From a virus, in IMG/VR virus record IMGVR_UViG_3300008116_000333, positions 1-30,978 of that record: 30,978 bases of DNA. One strand, given 5' to 3'. Positions 6,812 through 17,800 of this stretch are shown here, piece after piece. The notes below the pieces were generated by a model. It did not search any database. It was not told where the DNA came from and saw only the letters and a list, made by a program, of their open reading frames with translations. Both the position numbers and the translations under genes were made by a program. Every line of letters starts with the position of its first letter. Within the stretch, counting starts at the first letter, position 1.

Positions 6812-8461
6812 TTAGAATGTTCCACCATTTAGGTGTGCAAAAGTTGGTGCTCCAGATGAGTTAATTTGTAATAAGTGACCTTCGGTCGGTGAAGTCAAAG
6901 CAGACAATGCACCAGTTGTTGATGATGTATCAGAAACAATAACACCCTTAATTGAGAATGAAGATGCTCCTGAACCACCTCTTGCAATACCTAATGTACC
7001 AGAAACAACTGCGCTTGTATCAATATTGATTGCAGTATTGCTTACACCAGAAACACGGCCTAATGCATCAGTTGTAACAACAGGAACATAAGATGCTGAA
7101 CCATAAGTTCCTGCTGTGCCCGTATTTGCTAATGTCTTGATTGCAGTACCATCATAGAATACTGCCGCACCAGTTGTGTAAGAATCGTTGTTTGTACCGC
7201 CTCTTGCAATTGATACTTTGCCAGATACAATATTAGATGCATCAATTTGAATTGCACTATTTGTAATAGCTGACACACGACCATATGCATCCGTGGTAAC
7301 AATTAATGTATTAGATGCTGAACCATATGCTCCTGCAGTGCCTGTATTAGCAAGTACTTTTAATGAGTTTGTTCCATCACCAACTAGAATACTACCAGTC
7401 GCAAATGTGCCTGCGCCAGTACCACCGTCAACAACACCAATAGTATTAGCAAGAGCGGAAATCATACCGCCAGTTAAGTTGGCTCTCAAGGTAGCAGTAT
7501 TAGCAGCCGTTACTGAACCTGTAGCAAGAACGTTTGATGTTGGATCAGTATTTAAATTTTTGAACAAGAAGAAGTCATTACCAGTTCCTGCTCTACGAAC
7601 AAGACCGTGATGAGTTACTTCTGTGCCTGTATTTGCTTTGCCATAGAAACCAATATCTAGAACATCGCTTACTGTGTTATTTGCGCCTAGTCTAATTAAA
7701 GAGTCTGCTGTTGATATTGTTGTAGTATCCACTGTTGTGGTATTACCAGCAACAAACAAACTTCCTGTTAATGACAAGTCGCCGGAGATAAATTGATTTC
7801 CAGAATTTCTAAGAACAGTATTATCAACATTAACAAGTACTGTATTGTTTGCATCAACAGCATTGGTACTGATACCGCCGTTTAGACTGCCCTTGATTGT
7901 TAGTGTATCGGAGATTAGAGATAATGTTCCTGGAGCCGCACCAACATCGCCCGAGAAGTTTAGTGTAGAAGAAATCGGAACGTTAGCCGCGTATGTTACA
8001 CGACCTTTTGTGTCTACAGAAATTACTGCGGCATTTGTTGCACCACCATAATTTCCAGCAGCCACACCAGAGTTGGAAAGAACTAATGGAATATTAGCGT
8101 TTACTGTGCCATTAACTGAAACGATACCTGTTGCATCACCAGAAACACCAATATCTCTAGCGGTAAACCACTTATCTGCGCTTGTAGCATTGCCATAAAT
8201 GCTACCTACAACATTAGCTGTAATGTAATTGAATGATGCATTACCTGTGGTATCTCGCTTAACAAGAACGTTTGCTGTCGCGGCTGAGGCTGCGGCATCA
8301 ATTTTATCGGTATATGCTTTACCACCAATGGCTACAACGCCGGTTCCATCATCAATCCAAAGAGTGCTTGATACGTTGGAATATGCTGGTTCCGCTACAT
8401 TGAGTGTAGGCGGTTTGTTGGTTATGCTGGAATATTTTAGTTGAATTACTGTATTTGCCAT
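6812..8461 (-). CDS. Tail fibre with tandem beta repeats and GGTF tail
   Basis: 549-aa fibre-type protein. Residues 1-53 (MANTVIQLKYSSITNKPPTL...) resemble the N-terminal module of the 237-aa fibre. Residues about 90-160 include 'GNATSADKWFTARDIGVSGDATG', typical of phage fibre shafts. Residues about 225-330 hold the 'GNTTT...VLDIGFYGK...HHGLVRR' domain shared with the 706-aa fibre. Two tandem units of about 74 residues (about 370-495: LANTGTAGxYGSAS...TTDAxGRVS...IARGG) follow, with a weaker third at about 130-165. The protein ends HLNGGTF. AAGGAACGATA precedes the ATG, and a late-promoter-like motif is 35 bases upstream. Likely a trimeric long or side fibre. Confidence 0.86.
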   Translation of the reverse strand: MANTVIQLKYSSITNKPPTLNVAEPAYSNVSSTLWIDDGTGVVAIGGKAYTDKIDAAASAATANVLVKRDTTGNASFNYITANVVGSIYGNATSADKWFTARDIGVSGDATGIVSVNGTVNANIPLVLSNSGVAAGNYGGATNAAVISVDTKGRVTYAANVPISSTLNFSGDVGAAPGTLSLISDTLTIKGSLNGGISTNAVDANNTVLVNVDNTVLRNSGNQFISGDLSLTGSLFVAGNTTTVDTTTISTADSLIRLGANNTVSDVLDIGFYGKANTGTEVTHHGLVRRAGTGNDFFLFKNLNTDPTSNVLATGSVTAANTATLRANLTGGMISALANTIGVVDGGTGAGTFATGSILVGDGTNSLKVLANTGTAGAYGSASNTLIVTTDAYGRVSAITNSAIQIDASNIVSGKVSIARGGTNNDSYTTGAAVFYDGTAIKTLANTGTAGTYGSASYVPVVTTDALGRVSGVSNTAINIDTSAVVSGTLGIARGGSGASSFSIKGVIVSDTSSTTGALSALTSPTEGHLLQINSSGAPTFAHLNGGTF

Positions 8462-8496
8462 TATCGTTCCTTAATTGTGGAATCTTCTTATTATTC

Positions 8497-8504
8497 TATT
8501 TATG
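8497..8504 (-). promoter_or_regulatory. T4-type late promoter candidate, CATAAATA (+GA)
   Basis: Minus-strand CATAAATAGA in the 54-base gap upstream of the 549-aa fibre, the longest gap in the window. It leaves room for a leader of about 28 bases with an AAGGAA ribosome site. It is the best-placed of the four such motifs and probably starts a transcript for the fibre battery. Confidence 0.65.
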
Positions 8505-8515
8505 AATTTGGTAAG

Positions 8516-8770
8516 TCAAAAAAACCCACCATTTATTCTAGGAACTTGCACACTTACATTTCCAAGTTGCTGATTTTCAAATTTTCCTGTGCTGGAGACA
8601 TATGTAATAATGTCGCCTTCCTCCGCTTGGTCAATAGCAGTATCAAACAATTCAACTAAACCAACATTAGGTTTAGGTGTAAACTTTGGATCTGCAATTG
8701 TTGTTCTTTGATTTGGACGAACAGCAACTTTACCAATCACTCCTGGAGTATTGATTCTAGCTGTAACCAT
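8516..8770 (-). CDS. Small virion-type protein with GGFF tail
   Basis: 84-aa protein: N-terminus MVTARINTPGVIGKVAVRPN, a middle 'LFDTAIDQAEEGDIITYVSSTGKFENQ' and a C-terminus VPRINGGFF. The phrase 'D.I.Y.S.TGKFE' is typical of short beta segments in aquatic phage fibre proteins, where it reads as 'view of the data' type linker modules near the C-terminus. The C-terminal tail matches the NGGTF and SGGTF tails of the next two coiled-coil/fibre genes. GAGGTAATT gives a good ribosome site, and it follows the 110-aa gene with a 2-base gap. Probably a minor structural protein; no specific role can be assigned. Confidence 0.7.
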   Translation of the reverse strand: MVTARINTPGVIGKVAVRPNQRTTIADPKFTPKPNVGLVELFDTAIDQAEEGDIITYVSSTGKFENQQLGNVSVQVPRINGGFF

Positions 8771-8772
8771 AA

Positions 8773-9105
8773 TTACCTCGTAACTGAAGGTAGAACCGTC
8801 ACAATTCCTTCAACAACTCTTGTTACTACAGATGTTGGAGATGTAATAATTACATCATAAACATATCGGCCTGGTGTTAATGCCGCAGTATTAGCCGCCG
8901 ACACATTAAGAGTTACTTCACCATTTGCTGTGCCAGTTACTGTGGATGTAATTGTTGTTGCACTTGTTGAATAGTATGATTTACGCATCATGGAGTTTGC
9001 AGTATAACCATAAAGATTAATTGCGGCTCCAGCTGTATCTTCAACATTAATTGTAGTGTTGAATGTTGCGCCTTGTTCTATAACGATTTCTGAAAATGCG
9101 GCCAT
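8773..9105 (-). CDS. Small beta-sandwich virion protein (BppU-N-like)
   Basis: 110-aa protein that looks like a single immunoglobulin-like beta domain: 'IVIEQGATFNTTINVEDTAG', 'YTANSMMRKSYYSTSATT', 'GEVTLNVSAANTAALTPGRY', 'VYDVIITSPTS'. The order (ligand-like beta strand, 'A.MR.....', 'G.....L....T..L.PG.Y.YDV') resembles the N-terminal domain of baseplate upper protein family members and similar small virion proteins of T4-like cyanophages. An AAGAAG ribosome site precedes the ATG, and the 832-aa fibre ends one base upstream. A role in fixing fibres to the baseplate is plausible but inferred. Confidence 0.72.
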   Translation of the reverse strand: MAAFSEIVIEQGATFNTTINVEDTAGAAINLYGYTANSMMRKSYYSTSATTITSTVTGTANGEVTLNVSAANTAALTPGRYVYDVIITSPTSVVTRVVEGIVTVLPSVTR

Positions 9106-9106
9106 C

Positions 9107-11605
9107 TTATTTCTTCTTTAATTCGTCAACTTCATCTTTCAAATCTTTGAATGATTTAATCAATTCTTTAATAGATTCAATCAATAAAGGAACAAGTTTA
9201 TCATAATGTACAGTTAAATATTGGTCATCTATTGGAGCAGAAACAACAACTTCAGGAAGAACTGCTTGAATTTCTTGAGCGGATACACCAACTTCTCTTT
9301 TTAATTCATATCCTAAATCTTGCGCTATTTCATTGGGCTCATAATAGAATCCCGAAATGGCTGCAATTTTAATAAGAGCATTTTCAATATTACCCAATCT
9401 CGTTTTTAATCTATCATCAGAGTAACCAGCAGTTATGGAGCCAGTTGCACGAATGTCTCCTGTTCCTGCCGCGGCTGGAGTGCCAACACCAAGAGAAGTC
9501 ATTTGATAAGCTGTGTTGGTAATTGTTCCTGATGGTCCTGTTGCCCCTTGAGCACCTTGGGCTCCCTGAGCGCCTTGTGCCCCGGTTGGTCCTGTTGGTC
9601 CCGTTGGTCCTGTTGGTCCAGCGGGACCCTGTGCGCCTTGAGGTCCTGTTGGTCCTGGACCGCCATTTGATCCTGCTGGTCCTGTTGGTCCTTGTGCGCC
9701 TTGTGCGCCTTGTGCGCCAGTAGGTCCTTGAGGTCCTGTTGGTCCTTGTGCGCCTTGTGCGCCAGTGGGTCCTTGAGGTCCCGTTGGTCCTTGGGCTCCT
9801 TGAGCGCCTTGTGGTCCCTGTGGTCCTGTTGGTCCTGTTGGTCCTTGAGCGCCCAAATTGCCTGCTCTAGAATATTGAACCATAACGAGGTCGCCACTAC
9901 TAAATGTTCCTGCGCCAGAAACATAAGTCAAACCAACTTTATAGTAACCAGAGGCTGCTGTTGATGATGCAATAGCAAAAACTGCAAATTTTGTAGTTGA
10001 TGCACCAAACACGGAAAATCTTAGGTGACCTTTTACAGTATTGGTTGAATCGCCATATGTGGACAATATTCCTGTAATTGTTTGTGCATATGTGTCCAAA
10101 TTATCCATGTATGCAAAAGTTGCTGATGCAATCGTTGCATTATTAAATTTAATATTACCATTACCTGGATCAGAATCATCAACAGCAGTAGCAAAGTTTT
10201 GTGCGACAACAACCGCGGCACCAGAATTCAAAACATTTGCTGTAACTTGTGTATTGACATATCTAACGACACTTGTATTAGCAACATCAACATAATTTCC
10301 CATGTTGGTATTAGCAACATCAACATAATTTTTTAAATTAGTATTTGCGTTATCAACATAGTTCTTCATTAACCATGAAGATGCAAAATCATTATTACTT
10401 ACCGTTGAAGTGCTTATGGTAATTAGATTTGCAGTAAGTATTTTAGAATACGTTGTGGTAGCATCCGAGTTGAATATGTCTCGGATTTGCCAGTTATTAG
10501 CAGAGGCACTCCAACGAATATATGCATTTGCGTCTGAATTTGAAAGACCATTATGACCAGAAACACCACCAATTGTATTTCCTCTCCAGACGCCAAAATA
10601 TCCAGCGCCAGTAGTTGTTACTGGCGCTGCCGTGCTTATAGTTAAAATATCCGCATCATAAACAATACTACCATTTAGTATGAAGTTTCCATCTACTGTT
10701 AAAGAACCACCAATTGTTGCATCGCCGCTGCCGGTTATTTCAAAAGATGATGCTGTTAATGTACCAACATCAGTCTTACCGGATACTAAAGACCCAGCAT
10801 ACACCATACCTTGAGTATTTACATTTCCTGCAATAACATTACCGCTGATGTTAGCGGAAGTAGTTGCGCTTGTTATTCTTAAACTGTCTGCCACAACTGA
10901 ACCAGAAGCGACTAAGTGGGCAACATTTGCGTTTGCTGTTATTCTTGCATTATCAGCTACAACGGATGTTGAATTTAAATTGCCTGTAGTTGTGTTATTG
11001 GTTATTCTAGCGCCGTAGGATACAACGGAATTAGCCGCTATAATGTGTTCTACGGTTACATTATTACTAAAACGACCATTGTCAGCAACAACAGAATTTG
11101 CTGTTGTTAAATTACCAACTGCTGTATTTCCAATAACAGTTAAAGTTGTGCCAACATAACCACTATTTGCTACACCTAAATATCCTGCGTTTGCTGTACC
11201 AATAACAACTACGTTTGAATTTACTGTTACATTATTTGCTACAATAGTGTTTTTAATAACAACACTGCCGTTAGAAATTATATTATTTGCAACATAAAGT
11301 GCCGTTGCGCTACCGTAGATATAAACTGTATTTCCAACAGAAAGATTGCCCGATTGAGCTACTTCTGATCCTAAAACAATATCTTTACCGACCGTAAGTT
11401 GAGTGCCAATTAGAGCATTATTTGAAACTTGAAGCGGAGTTCCTTGAGCGGTAATGGATAAAACTGCGGTACATGCAATATTAAGAGAACCAGCATACTT
11501 ATCATAATTTCCGGTTTCTATTTTATTAAGTTCGCCGGCAGATTGATTCGTCTGAATGCGCCATTCATCAATCGTATTTGTTCGTGTAATGTTATTAATT
11601 GACAT
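9107..11605 (-). CDS. Large tail fibre: beta repeats, collagen-like shaft, S74 chaperone
   Basis: 832-aa fibre. The N-terminus ([20 protein letters not shown]) is one I recognise from structural proteins of T4-like cyanophages. Residues about 60-260 are short beta repeats, including four units of 21-22 residues (170-253) with the core SVVA..xRI. About 410-460 has 10-11-residue helical repeats ([11 protein letters not shown]). Residues about 585-691 are collagen-like Gly-X-Y. The C-terminal 105 residues are a peptidase S74 chaperone with S729-D-D-R-L-K734, the Ser-Lys pair for self-cleavage, ending in a coiled coil ([11 protein letters not shown]). The start overlaps the stop of the 77-aa gene (TAATG). 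It is likely the main long fibre. Confidence 0.92.
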   Translation of the reverse strand: MSINNITRTNTIDEWRIQTNQSAGELNKIETGNYDKYAGSLNIACTAVLSITAQGTPLQVSNNALIGTQLTVGKDIVLGSEVAQSGNLSVGNTVYIYGSATALYVANNIISNGSVVIKNTIVANNVTVNSNVVVIGTANAGYLGVANSGYVGTTLTVIGNTAVGNLTTANSVVADNGRFSNNVTVEHIIAANSVVSYGARITNNTTTGNLNSTSVVADNARITANANVAHLVASGSVVADSLRITSATTSANISGNVIAGNVNTQGMVYAGSLVSGKTDVGTLTASSFEITGSGDATIGGSLTVDGNFILNGSIVYDADILTISTAAPVTTTGAGYFGVWRGNTIGGVSGHNGLSNSDANAYIRWSASANNWQIRDIFNSDATTTYSKILTANLITISTSTVSNNDFASSWLMKNYVDNANTNLKNYVDVANTNMGNYVDVANTSVVRYVNTQVTANVLNSGAAVVVAQNFATAVDDSDPGNGNIKFNNATIASATFAYMDNLDTYAQTITGILSTYGDSTNTVKGHLRFSVFGASTTKFAVFAIASSTAASGYYKVGLTYVSGAGTFSSGDLVMVQYSRAGNLGAQGPTGPTGPQGPQGAQGAQGPTGPQGPTGAQGAQGPTGPQGPTGAQGAQGAQGPTGPAGSNGGPGPTGPQGAQGPAGPTGPTGPTGPTGAQGAQGAQGAQGATGPSGTITNTAYQMTSLGVGTPAAAGTGDIRATGSITAGYSDDRLKTRLGNIENALIKIAAISGFYYEPNEIAQDLGYELKREVGVSAQEIQAVLPEVVVSAPIDDQYLTVHYDKLVPLLIESIKELIKSFKDLKDEVDELKKK
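9533..9853 (-). repeat. Collagen-like Gly-X-Y repeat tract
   Basis: Codes for about 36 Gly-X-Y triplets (residues 585-691) of the 832-aa fibre, mostly GPT, GPQ and GAQ. The same triplet types appear in the two smaller collagen fibres 6-8 kb further along the operon. Confidence 0.9.
10603..10629. repeat. Perfect 11-bp inverted repeat inside the 832-aa fibre gene
   Basis: Arms CAGCGCCAGTA (10603-10613) and TACTGGCGCTG (10619-10629) are exact reverse complements around a 5-base loop. The arms are GC-rich in an AT-rich gene. On the coding strand no T-run follows, so it is not an intrinsic terminator; it could still form an mRNA hairpin. Confidence 0.8.
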
Positions 11606-11838
11606 TATTCTTTACTCTGTTTCAACAATGCGTTTAGTAGGGACTTAATTTCCTTCATATCCGAAGACAATTCTTCCACTTGATTCTTCAAGTTATTTAT
11701 CTCGTTATTTTTGCCATTCATCCTATCAGCAAGTTTTTTCCTTGCTTCATTTTCAATCAATGCATTCCGCCCCGTCATCAACAGGGCGTTTGTGCCAGTA
11801 TCTTTAATAAAATTGGTACCTTCAACTTTCACAAGCAT
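11605..11838 (-). CDS. Small coiled-coil virion-associated protein
   Basis: 77-aa protein. The N-terminal half ([20 protein letters not shown]) is polar and the C-terminal half is a heptad coiled coil ([20 protein letters not shown], then [11 protein letters not shown]). Small proteins with exactly this layout, 'MLVKV..TN..RDT..MAL' plus coiled coil, lie next to the DUF4815-type protein in T4-like cyanophages, as recalled. It sits between that protein and the large fibre with a 2-base gap on one side and a TAATG overlap on the other, and may link fibre and baseplate. Its function is not known. Confidence 0.75.
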   Translation of the reverse strand: MLVKVEGTNFIKDTGTNALLMTGRNALIENEARKKLADRMNGKNNEINNLKNQVEELSSDMKEIKSLLNALLKQSKE

Positions 11839-11840
11839 GA

Positions 11841-14800
11841 TTACTCTGCTGGAGTTGCGATGATACGCAAATCCTTAACACTTGGTACAATTGCTGGATC
11901 ACTGGATGTCAATACGACTTTGATAGCAAAAGTCTTAAACGAATCATATGTTACACCATTTATTCCGGCATATGTAATTGCATTTGTTGTGGCTGATGGG
12001 CGAAACTCATATTCGCGGAATGTTTCGTTATCAGGCGATGATGTTACAGTAGGATTAATACACACCATTTTTTGATATGGTCTATCTTTAAATGGAGTTG
12101 CATCACTATCTGATAACACTTTATAGAATACCGAAACTTCCGAAGATCCAGGTTTGTTTGCGCCAAGGAATACACGTAAATCACCAGCATCATACCCATC
12201 AGCCAATTTAACCGGCTTGGTAATGTACCGTGCTTGACATGGACCACCAGAAGAATCATATTCGCTATTCAATACAATTGTTGCTGGAGTTGTTGGATGT
12301 GTATAGTAAGAAATTTCAAAGTCATCCAAATAACCAGAACCTGGCGATGTTACATAAACTGCAATAACATTACCATTTGCGTCAACAGTCACGTTAGCAT
12401 TTGCTCCTGTGCCGGATGAACTTGTGATTGTAATTACGTTTGCATTACTATATCCTCTACCAGGATTTATAATTGTAAAATCTTCAGAATTGATTTCTGC
12501 ATTATCAACGTAGTTTTCCCATATATTTACAGAAGCGGCTTCCATTGAGAATATTGGAGAAACTGCATCGCTTGTTGTAGTCATTTCCAATTTCAATGTA
12601 AAATCATTCGCATTGAACATTTTCTTTCTACGATATCCAACTTGATACAAATCATCATTAGAGAAGTTGTATGTTTGTCCCGAAGACAATGTTCTGAATG
12701 ATGATTCTTTTGTTCCTGAAATCGTAGTCGTTGTGATGCTATGCGTCAAAGATGTAACTTTTGCATCTGGTATAATTGGTTTTGTAAGCAATCTTAATTT
12801 GTCATAGTTTGTGCTAGTTGGCAATGCTTGATTTCTCAAGTAATATGTCGCAGTACTATTCGGTGTGAAAACACAACGATTTAATCTAAACATCAAGTCT
12901 TCATTAATAAACGGAGTCCATTCTGCGGTATTCTGTGATTTATACAAAGTGCCCATGTATGGTTGTTTATCCACATACTCATTATTGGTAGTTGTTCCAC
13001 CCTTTTCAGCTTCCCAAACAATATAATCTTGAGTATCAGCTAAAACAATTAACGCATATTGACCAGGTTTTAAATATACTGGGAAACTAAATTCAAAATT
13101 CGTAGATGTGCTTGAATCAGTAACACTTGGCGTTTCCGATATATTAATTTGTGATGGATATTTTGTTACCACGGATTCTGGATACCAGTAATCTGAAGAT
13201 GGAAATCCATTTACAGTTGGGCGAACTTGTAGTGTCACTGGCAAATTGCCATCATCTTTTGCTTTAAAGAATAAATCAACACTACTTAAAAACAAACCTT
13301 GTGGATACACAGTTGGGTCAACAAAGAATGTTTGAGCAAGAGGATCGGTTCCTCCTACAACAAATGTTGATAATAATTCTTGTCCAGCGGCTACTGAACC
13401 AACTAGTCTATCGGAAGTTTGTATGCCAACAATTCTTCTATCAACATCAACATTTAATACCGTATCAACAAGAGTTGTTTTGTTTACAGTTAAACCAGTT
13501 GCATTGTATGTTTTGTCGGAGAATGAAATTGAATCTGCATCATATGTATTATTAAAAGATTCAGTAACACGGAAGTTTCTTTCACCTGAACGGAATGTTG
13601 CTTTTGGCATATAGAATGCACCACCAGCTTGTCCAAGTTTGTTAGACATATTTGTGCCAAAACTATAAACATATGTTCCACCAACATAAGCAGTTGCTCC
13701 ACTTACTGTAGCAACCTTTGTGCTGGTATCGTATGCTGTTACGGTGAATTGTGCTCCAACTCCTTCAAATGATGAAGTTGAACGAATAATAGTAATCGTA
13801 TTTCCAACTATGCTGTAAGCTGGCGCATCAGAAGCAAGAGTGATAGTTGTAGCTGTAACACCTCTTGTTACACCGGAACGATGGTCAGTCACGGAACTTA
13901 CTGTATAGTATTTACCGCTATCCAAACCATAAACATATTTACTAGAAAGTGGCTTACCAGTTTCATTAATAATAGAGACATTGGCTGAACCGGGCTCACT
14001 CACAACAACAAATCCAGCATCAAAAGAATTTCCACCAGATAACAGACTTACTAAGTTTGCGGTCAAGTCTGCAATAGTATTTGCTGTGAGAATTGATTCA
14101 CCCGAAATCAAAGTTGTATTAGCATTCAATGTAACTTTGTTTGGCACTACAATGTATTTGTTAACATCGGTATTATCAAAGAAAGAATACATTACTGTTG
14201 AAGGTCTCATTCCATCAGAAGCAAAAAGAATTTGCTTTGACTTCATGTATGGTTGAATAGCTAAGTCTGTAACAAAAGTTCCTACATCCACTTGTGATGT
14301 TGAAGTTGTAATTTGTTTTTGATTTAGTTCTGCGCCCTTGGTCAAATAAGTGTTATCATTAACGGCCGCATAAACACCAAAAGTTCTTCCTCCCAAACCA
14401 ACCGTGGTTTGTTTTGTATAATCAGTTTCTTTGAGTGTTTTATACCACTTACTATCGGCGATTTGTGCAAAAGGACTATTTCTATCATCAGCCCATTGTT
14501 TATTGTTGTCTGCGACATACTTAAATGCATCATTGATAAAGTTGAAAGCATTATCAATACCCTGTGTTGAGTTTAAAGTAACTCTTGCTGTAGAACCAGT
14601 ATCAACATCTCCAGTAAATTCTGGGAACAATTTTGTTTTGCCTTTGAAGTTAGCAAAAGTTGCATCAGCAATAGCTAATGATTTTGTTGCATAAGGTTGT
14701 TTTGCAAATTCAGTCGTGCTATAAGAAAGCATTAACGCTTTTTTAGTACCAGCACCGACAATTTTTGTTGCGCCAGTGCTTAATGATGTATTAGCTTCCA

Positions 14801-17800
14801 ATGCAACAGTTCTCATTAGAGAAGCTGGATATAATCTTCCCGCATCAATCAAGTTTCTATTATCATAATCCACGTCCGAGAATGTGGCTTGTGAATCTTT
14901 TGATGTAAAGTTATCAACAAGAATACCATATTTTGAACGCTCTAGACCATTGTTATCCAGAATTTTTGTTGAGGCTGCATCCTTTTCCAATGTTGTCAAT
15001 GCAACATAGTACTCTAGTCCACGAATTCTATCCTCAAATGCTTGAATGTCACTCATCGTATATCTGCGGTGATTCTTAAAGTCTGCGCGGATATCCTTAA
15101 CACTTTCGGTATATGCTGGAATATACAAAGTATAAATCAACATATCTTTTTTATCAACTGGAGGAGGAACTGGAACAACGGCTGATTGTCCCTTTAGTAC
15201 TCCAATTTCTCTAGAAGATTTAACTACAACTTGGTCAATTCTCGGCAAGAAATAATCATAATCCATTGTGATATTTTCCAATGGCTCAGGATTCAATGCT
15301 CCAGACAACGATGTTCCACCCACAGCTTTGGATGGTCTAAAGTCAAATGCGCCTCTTAAAGAAATAAGTTTTTTATCTTCTATATTATCAAACTTGGAAA
15401 TATCTGAATAAGAAATATTTGAACCTTTTGAGTACGAATCAACATCAAATAATCCTGCAAATACGGACAAGTTTTTGAAGTACCTATATTGTACAAATAC
15501 TTTTCCTACAGGCGCAGAATATCCACGTTTCAATTTAATTGTTGCGTGGTCATAATGAGTTTTACGTTGACCATTATCAAACTCATAGTATGATGTAATA
15601 TCATTAGATGAACTTGTCAACATAGCAGAGGTAACATTTGATCCTGTGTTTCTAGAATCATAGATGCCAATGATTTCATACACATCAGGAACTTGCAAGC
15701 TAACTACTTTTCCTGGTGTTCTTAAATCTGTTAACACAGCGCCGCTATCAAAGTTGGTTGCGCCGATACTTTTGAATACCGCACCACCTGAAAAATATGT
15801 TACTTCGCCGGATGTATTTGCTGAATATAGAACAGTTGTTCCTTCAGTTCCAGCAGTATTCATTTCATAAGGAATCAATGAATGTAAATCTGTTCCGCCT
15901 GTAATTGGTACTAATTGTTTACGCTTTGTGACACCAGTTGAACCATCTTCTGCGTTATTGATTTTTGTAGTTACAAGCAAATCAACTTTAATCGCTTCGG
16001 CAGCTTTCAAATCAACTTCAAATGATGATGTTGAAACTGAGGTAATTGTGAAGTTATTATTTGATAAGCTAATTGCTGTATTAGGAACAATACCATATTG
16101 AACATTACTCGCACTATCTGAACGAACAAAACAAATCATGTTATTCAGAATCAATGAATCCGAAATTGTTCCTGATCCAGTTGAGAATGAAAAAGTGTCT
16201 GAGCCTGAAGCGGTTACAGTAAATTTACCACCAGATGTTGTACCCGTATATTTCTTTCTTACTTGAAAATCCATATTGCTAATTGTATTAGCTTTAATCG
16301 CCTCATATGGAGTTTCAAAAACAAGACTTGTTCTCACGGGTTCACTAATAGAAACAAATCCTGTAGTTGAATCTTTTGAGTCTGTATCAACGTTGCCCGC
16401 AAATTGAATGTATGTTCCATCACTTATAGCTAATGATTCTGCATTTTTAATGTCAGATTGAATTGTAAACGTATTTGAGTCCGGTTTAAAAGTCAATGCT
16501 GTGGACAAAGTAATGTGTGTAGCATTTGAGGTTGTAATCAGAATTGGCGATAATGAAGAACCGGCACCATTTGTAATCTGGAAATACATATTTGCATATG
16601 CATTTGATGGCAAAGCATTGTTGAATGCTGTAGGAATTACAATAGAAGTTGAAGAAGAATCGGGTCCAGATAGTGTTCCTGTAATTGGAACAGTATTAGC
16701 ACCAAATGTATTTACAGTAAATGTGTGAGTATTACCAATGTCCGAATTGTATGCATCATTATAGCGAATCATGTTTGCATAAATTGTACCAATTTTGGTA
16801 GAATTATATGTCGCAGTTGTTGATAAACTTATGTTTGTAAATGGAACCGAATGGATATCCAAAGATGGGAATGAAGTAATATCAAGTGTGCCGCGAACAT
16901 TCGCTAGAACCAAACTACTTTCATAATTTGTTGGTAAATCAAAACTTGAAACATTTGAAACATCTCTTGCTCTATCAACCGAAATAATTGTTGGAGCAAT
17001 CGTTTCAAACTCATAACCACTCACATACGCTTTACCTGGATCTAAAATTACACTAAATTTACCATTAGCTGTATCCCCTTCTTCAAGAGAAATAACAAAT
17101 GGATCTACAGTATAGTTTCCAGATTCATCATGGGTGCGGCGAGCTAAAGTTTTTTCAATTTCACTATAGATTGGATAGTCAATTTCTTTTGTTTTTACGC
17201 CATTAACAAGACGAACAATTTCAAAGAATGTTGAAATATCAGCAGAATCTAATGTTCTCTTTGCTAGAGAAGTTTGAATTGCAAAACGTTCAGCTCCTGG
17301 TGCTTGATAGTTAAATGCGCCCTGTGCTGGATCCAACAATGATGTATCATCAACTTCATCAACAATGGTTTCGGTAAATTCAATACCGATTTTGTATGAT
17401 GGGTTTAAATTAATTGTTGATGTGTTATATCCTACACGATAAAAAATTTCAAGAATAAGATATTGTGGAACTACTTTTACAAATTGTCCTTTAAAATAAT
17501 ATATACCTTCTTGTAATTTGGCAATGTAAGAACCACCAACAGCCAATGTGGATCTTAATTGAGCATAAATTTCTTGACCGTAAACACGAATTTCGTCCGA
17601 TTCGGAAAATCTTTCGCCACTTAAATATTTTAAAATAAGAATAGGATTTGCAGTTGATGTGTCAATTGCAATAACTTTTGCTCTAATTATTTTTGATGAG
17701 TTATATGAAACGACAGTCTTGTTTAGGAATTGCGTAGCATCAACGTCCAAGTTATTGTATTGAGCAGACAAGACTACATAATTTGCTTTAGTATCTAAAG

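Noticed and set aside
8462-8515. Intrinsic terminator in the longest intergenic gap
   Set aside because: No GC-rich inverted repeat followed by a T-run on the coding strand. The T-run near 8517-8523 is part of the FF codons of the 84-aa gene.
11694-11701. GATAAATA inside the 77-aa gene as a fifth late promoter
   Set aside because: It is coding sequence ([14 protein letters not shown] region), lacks the GA extension of the other four and lies 89 bases from the next start; possible but weak.
11680-12075. Plus-strand open frame of 131 aa across the end of the DUF4815 gene
   Set aside because: It crosses two genes that have strong coding patterns on the other strand, and its product shows no recognised domain.
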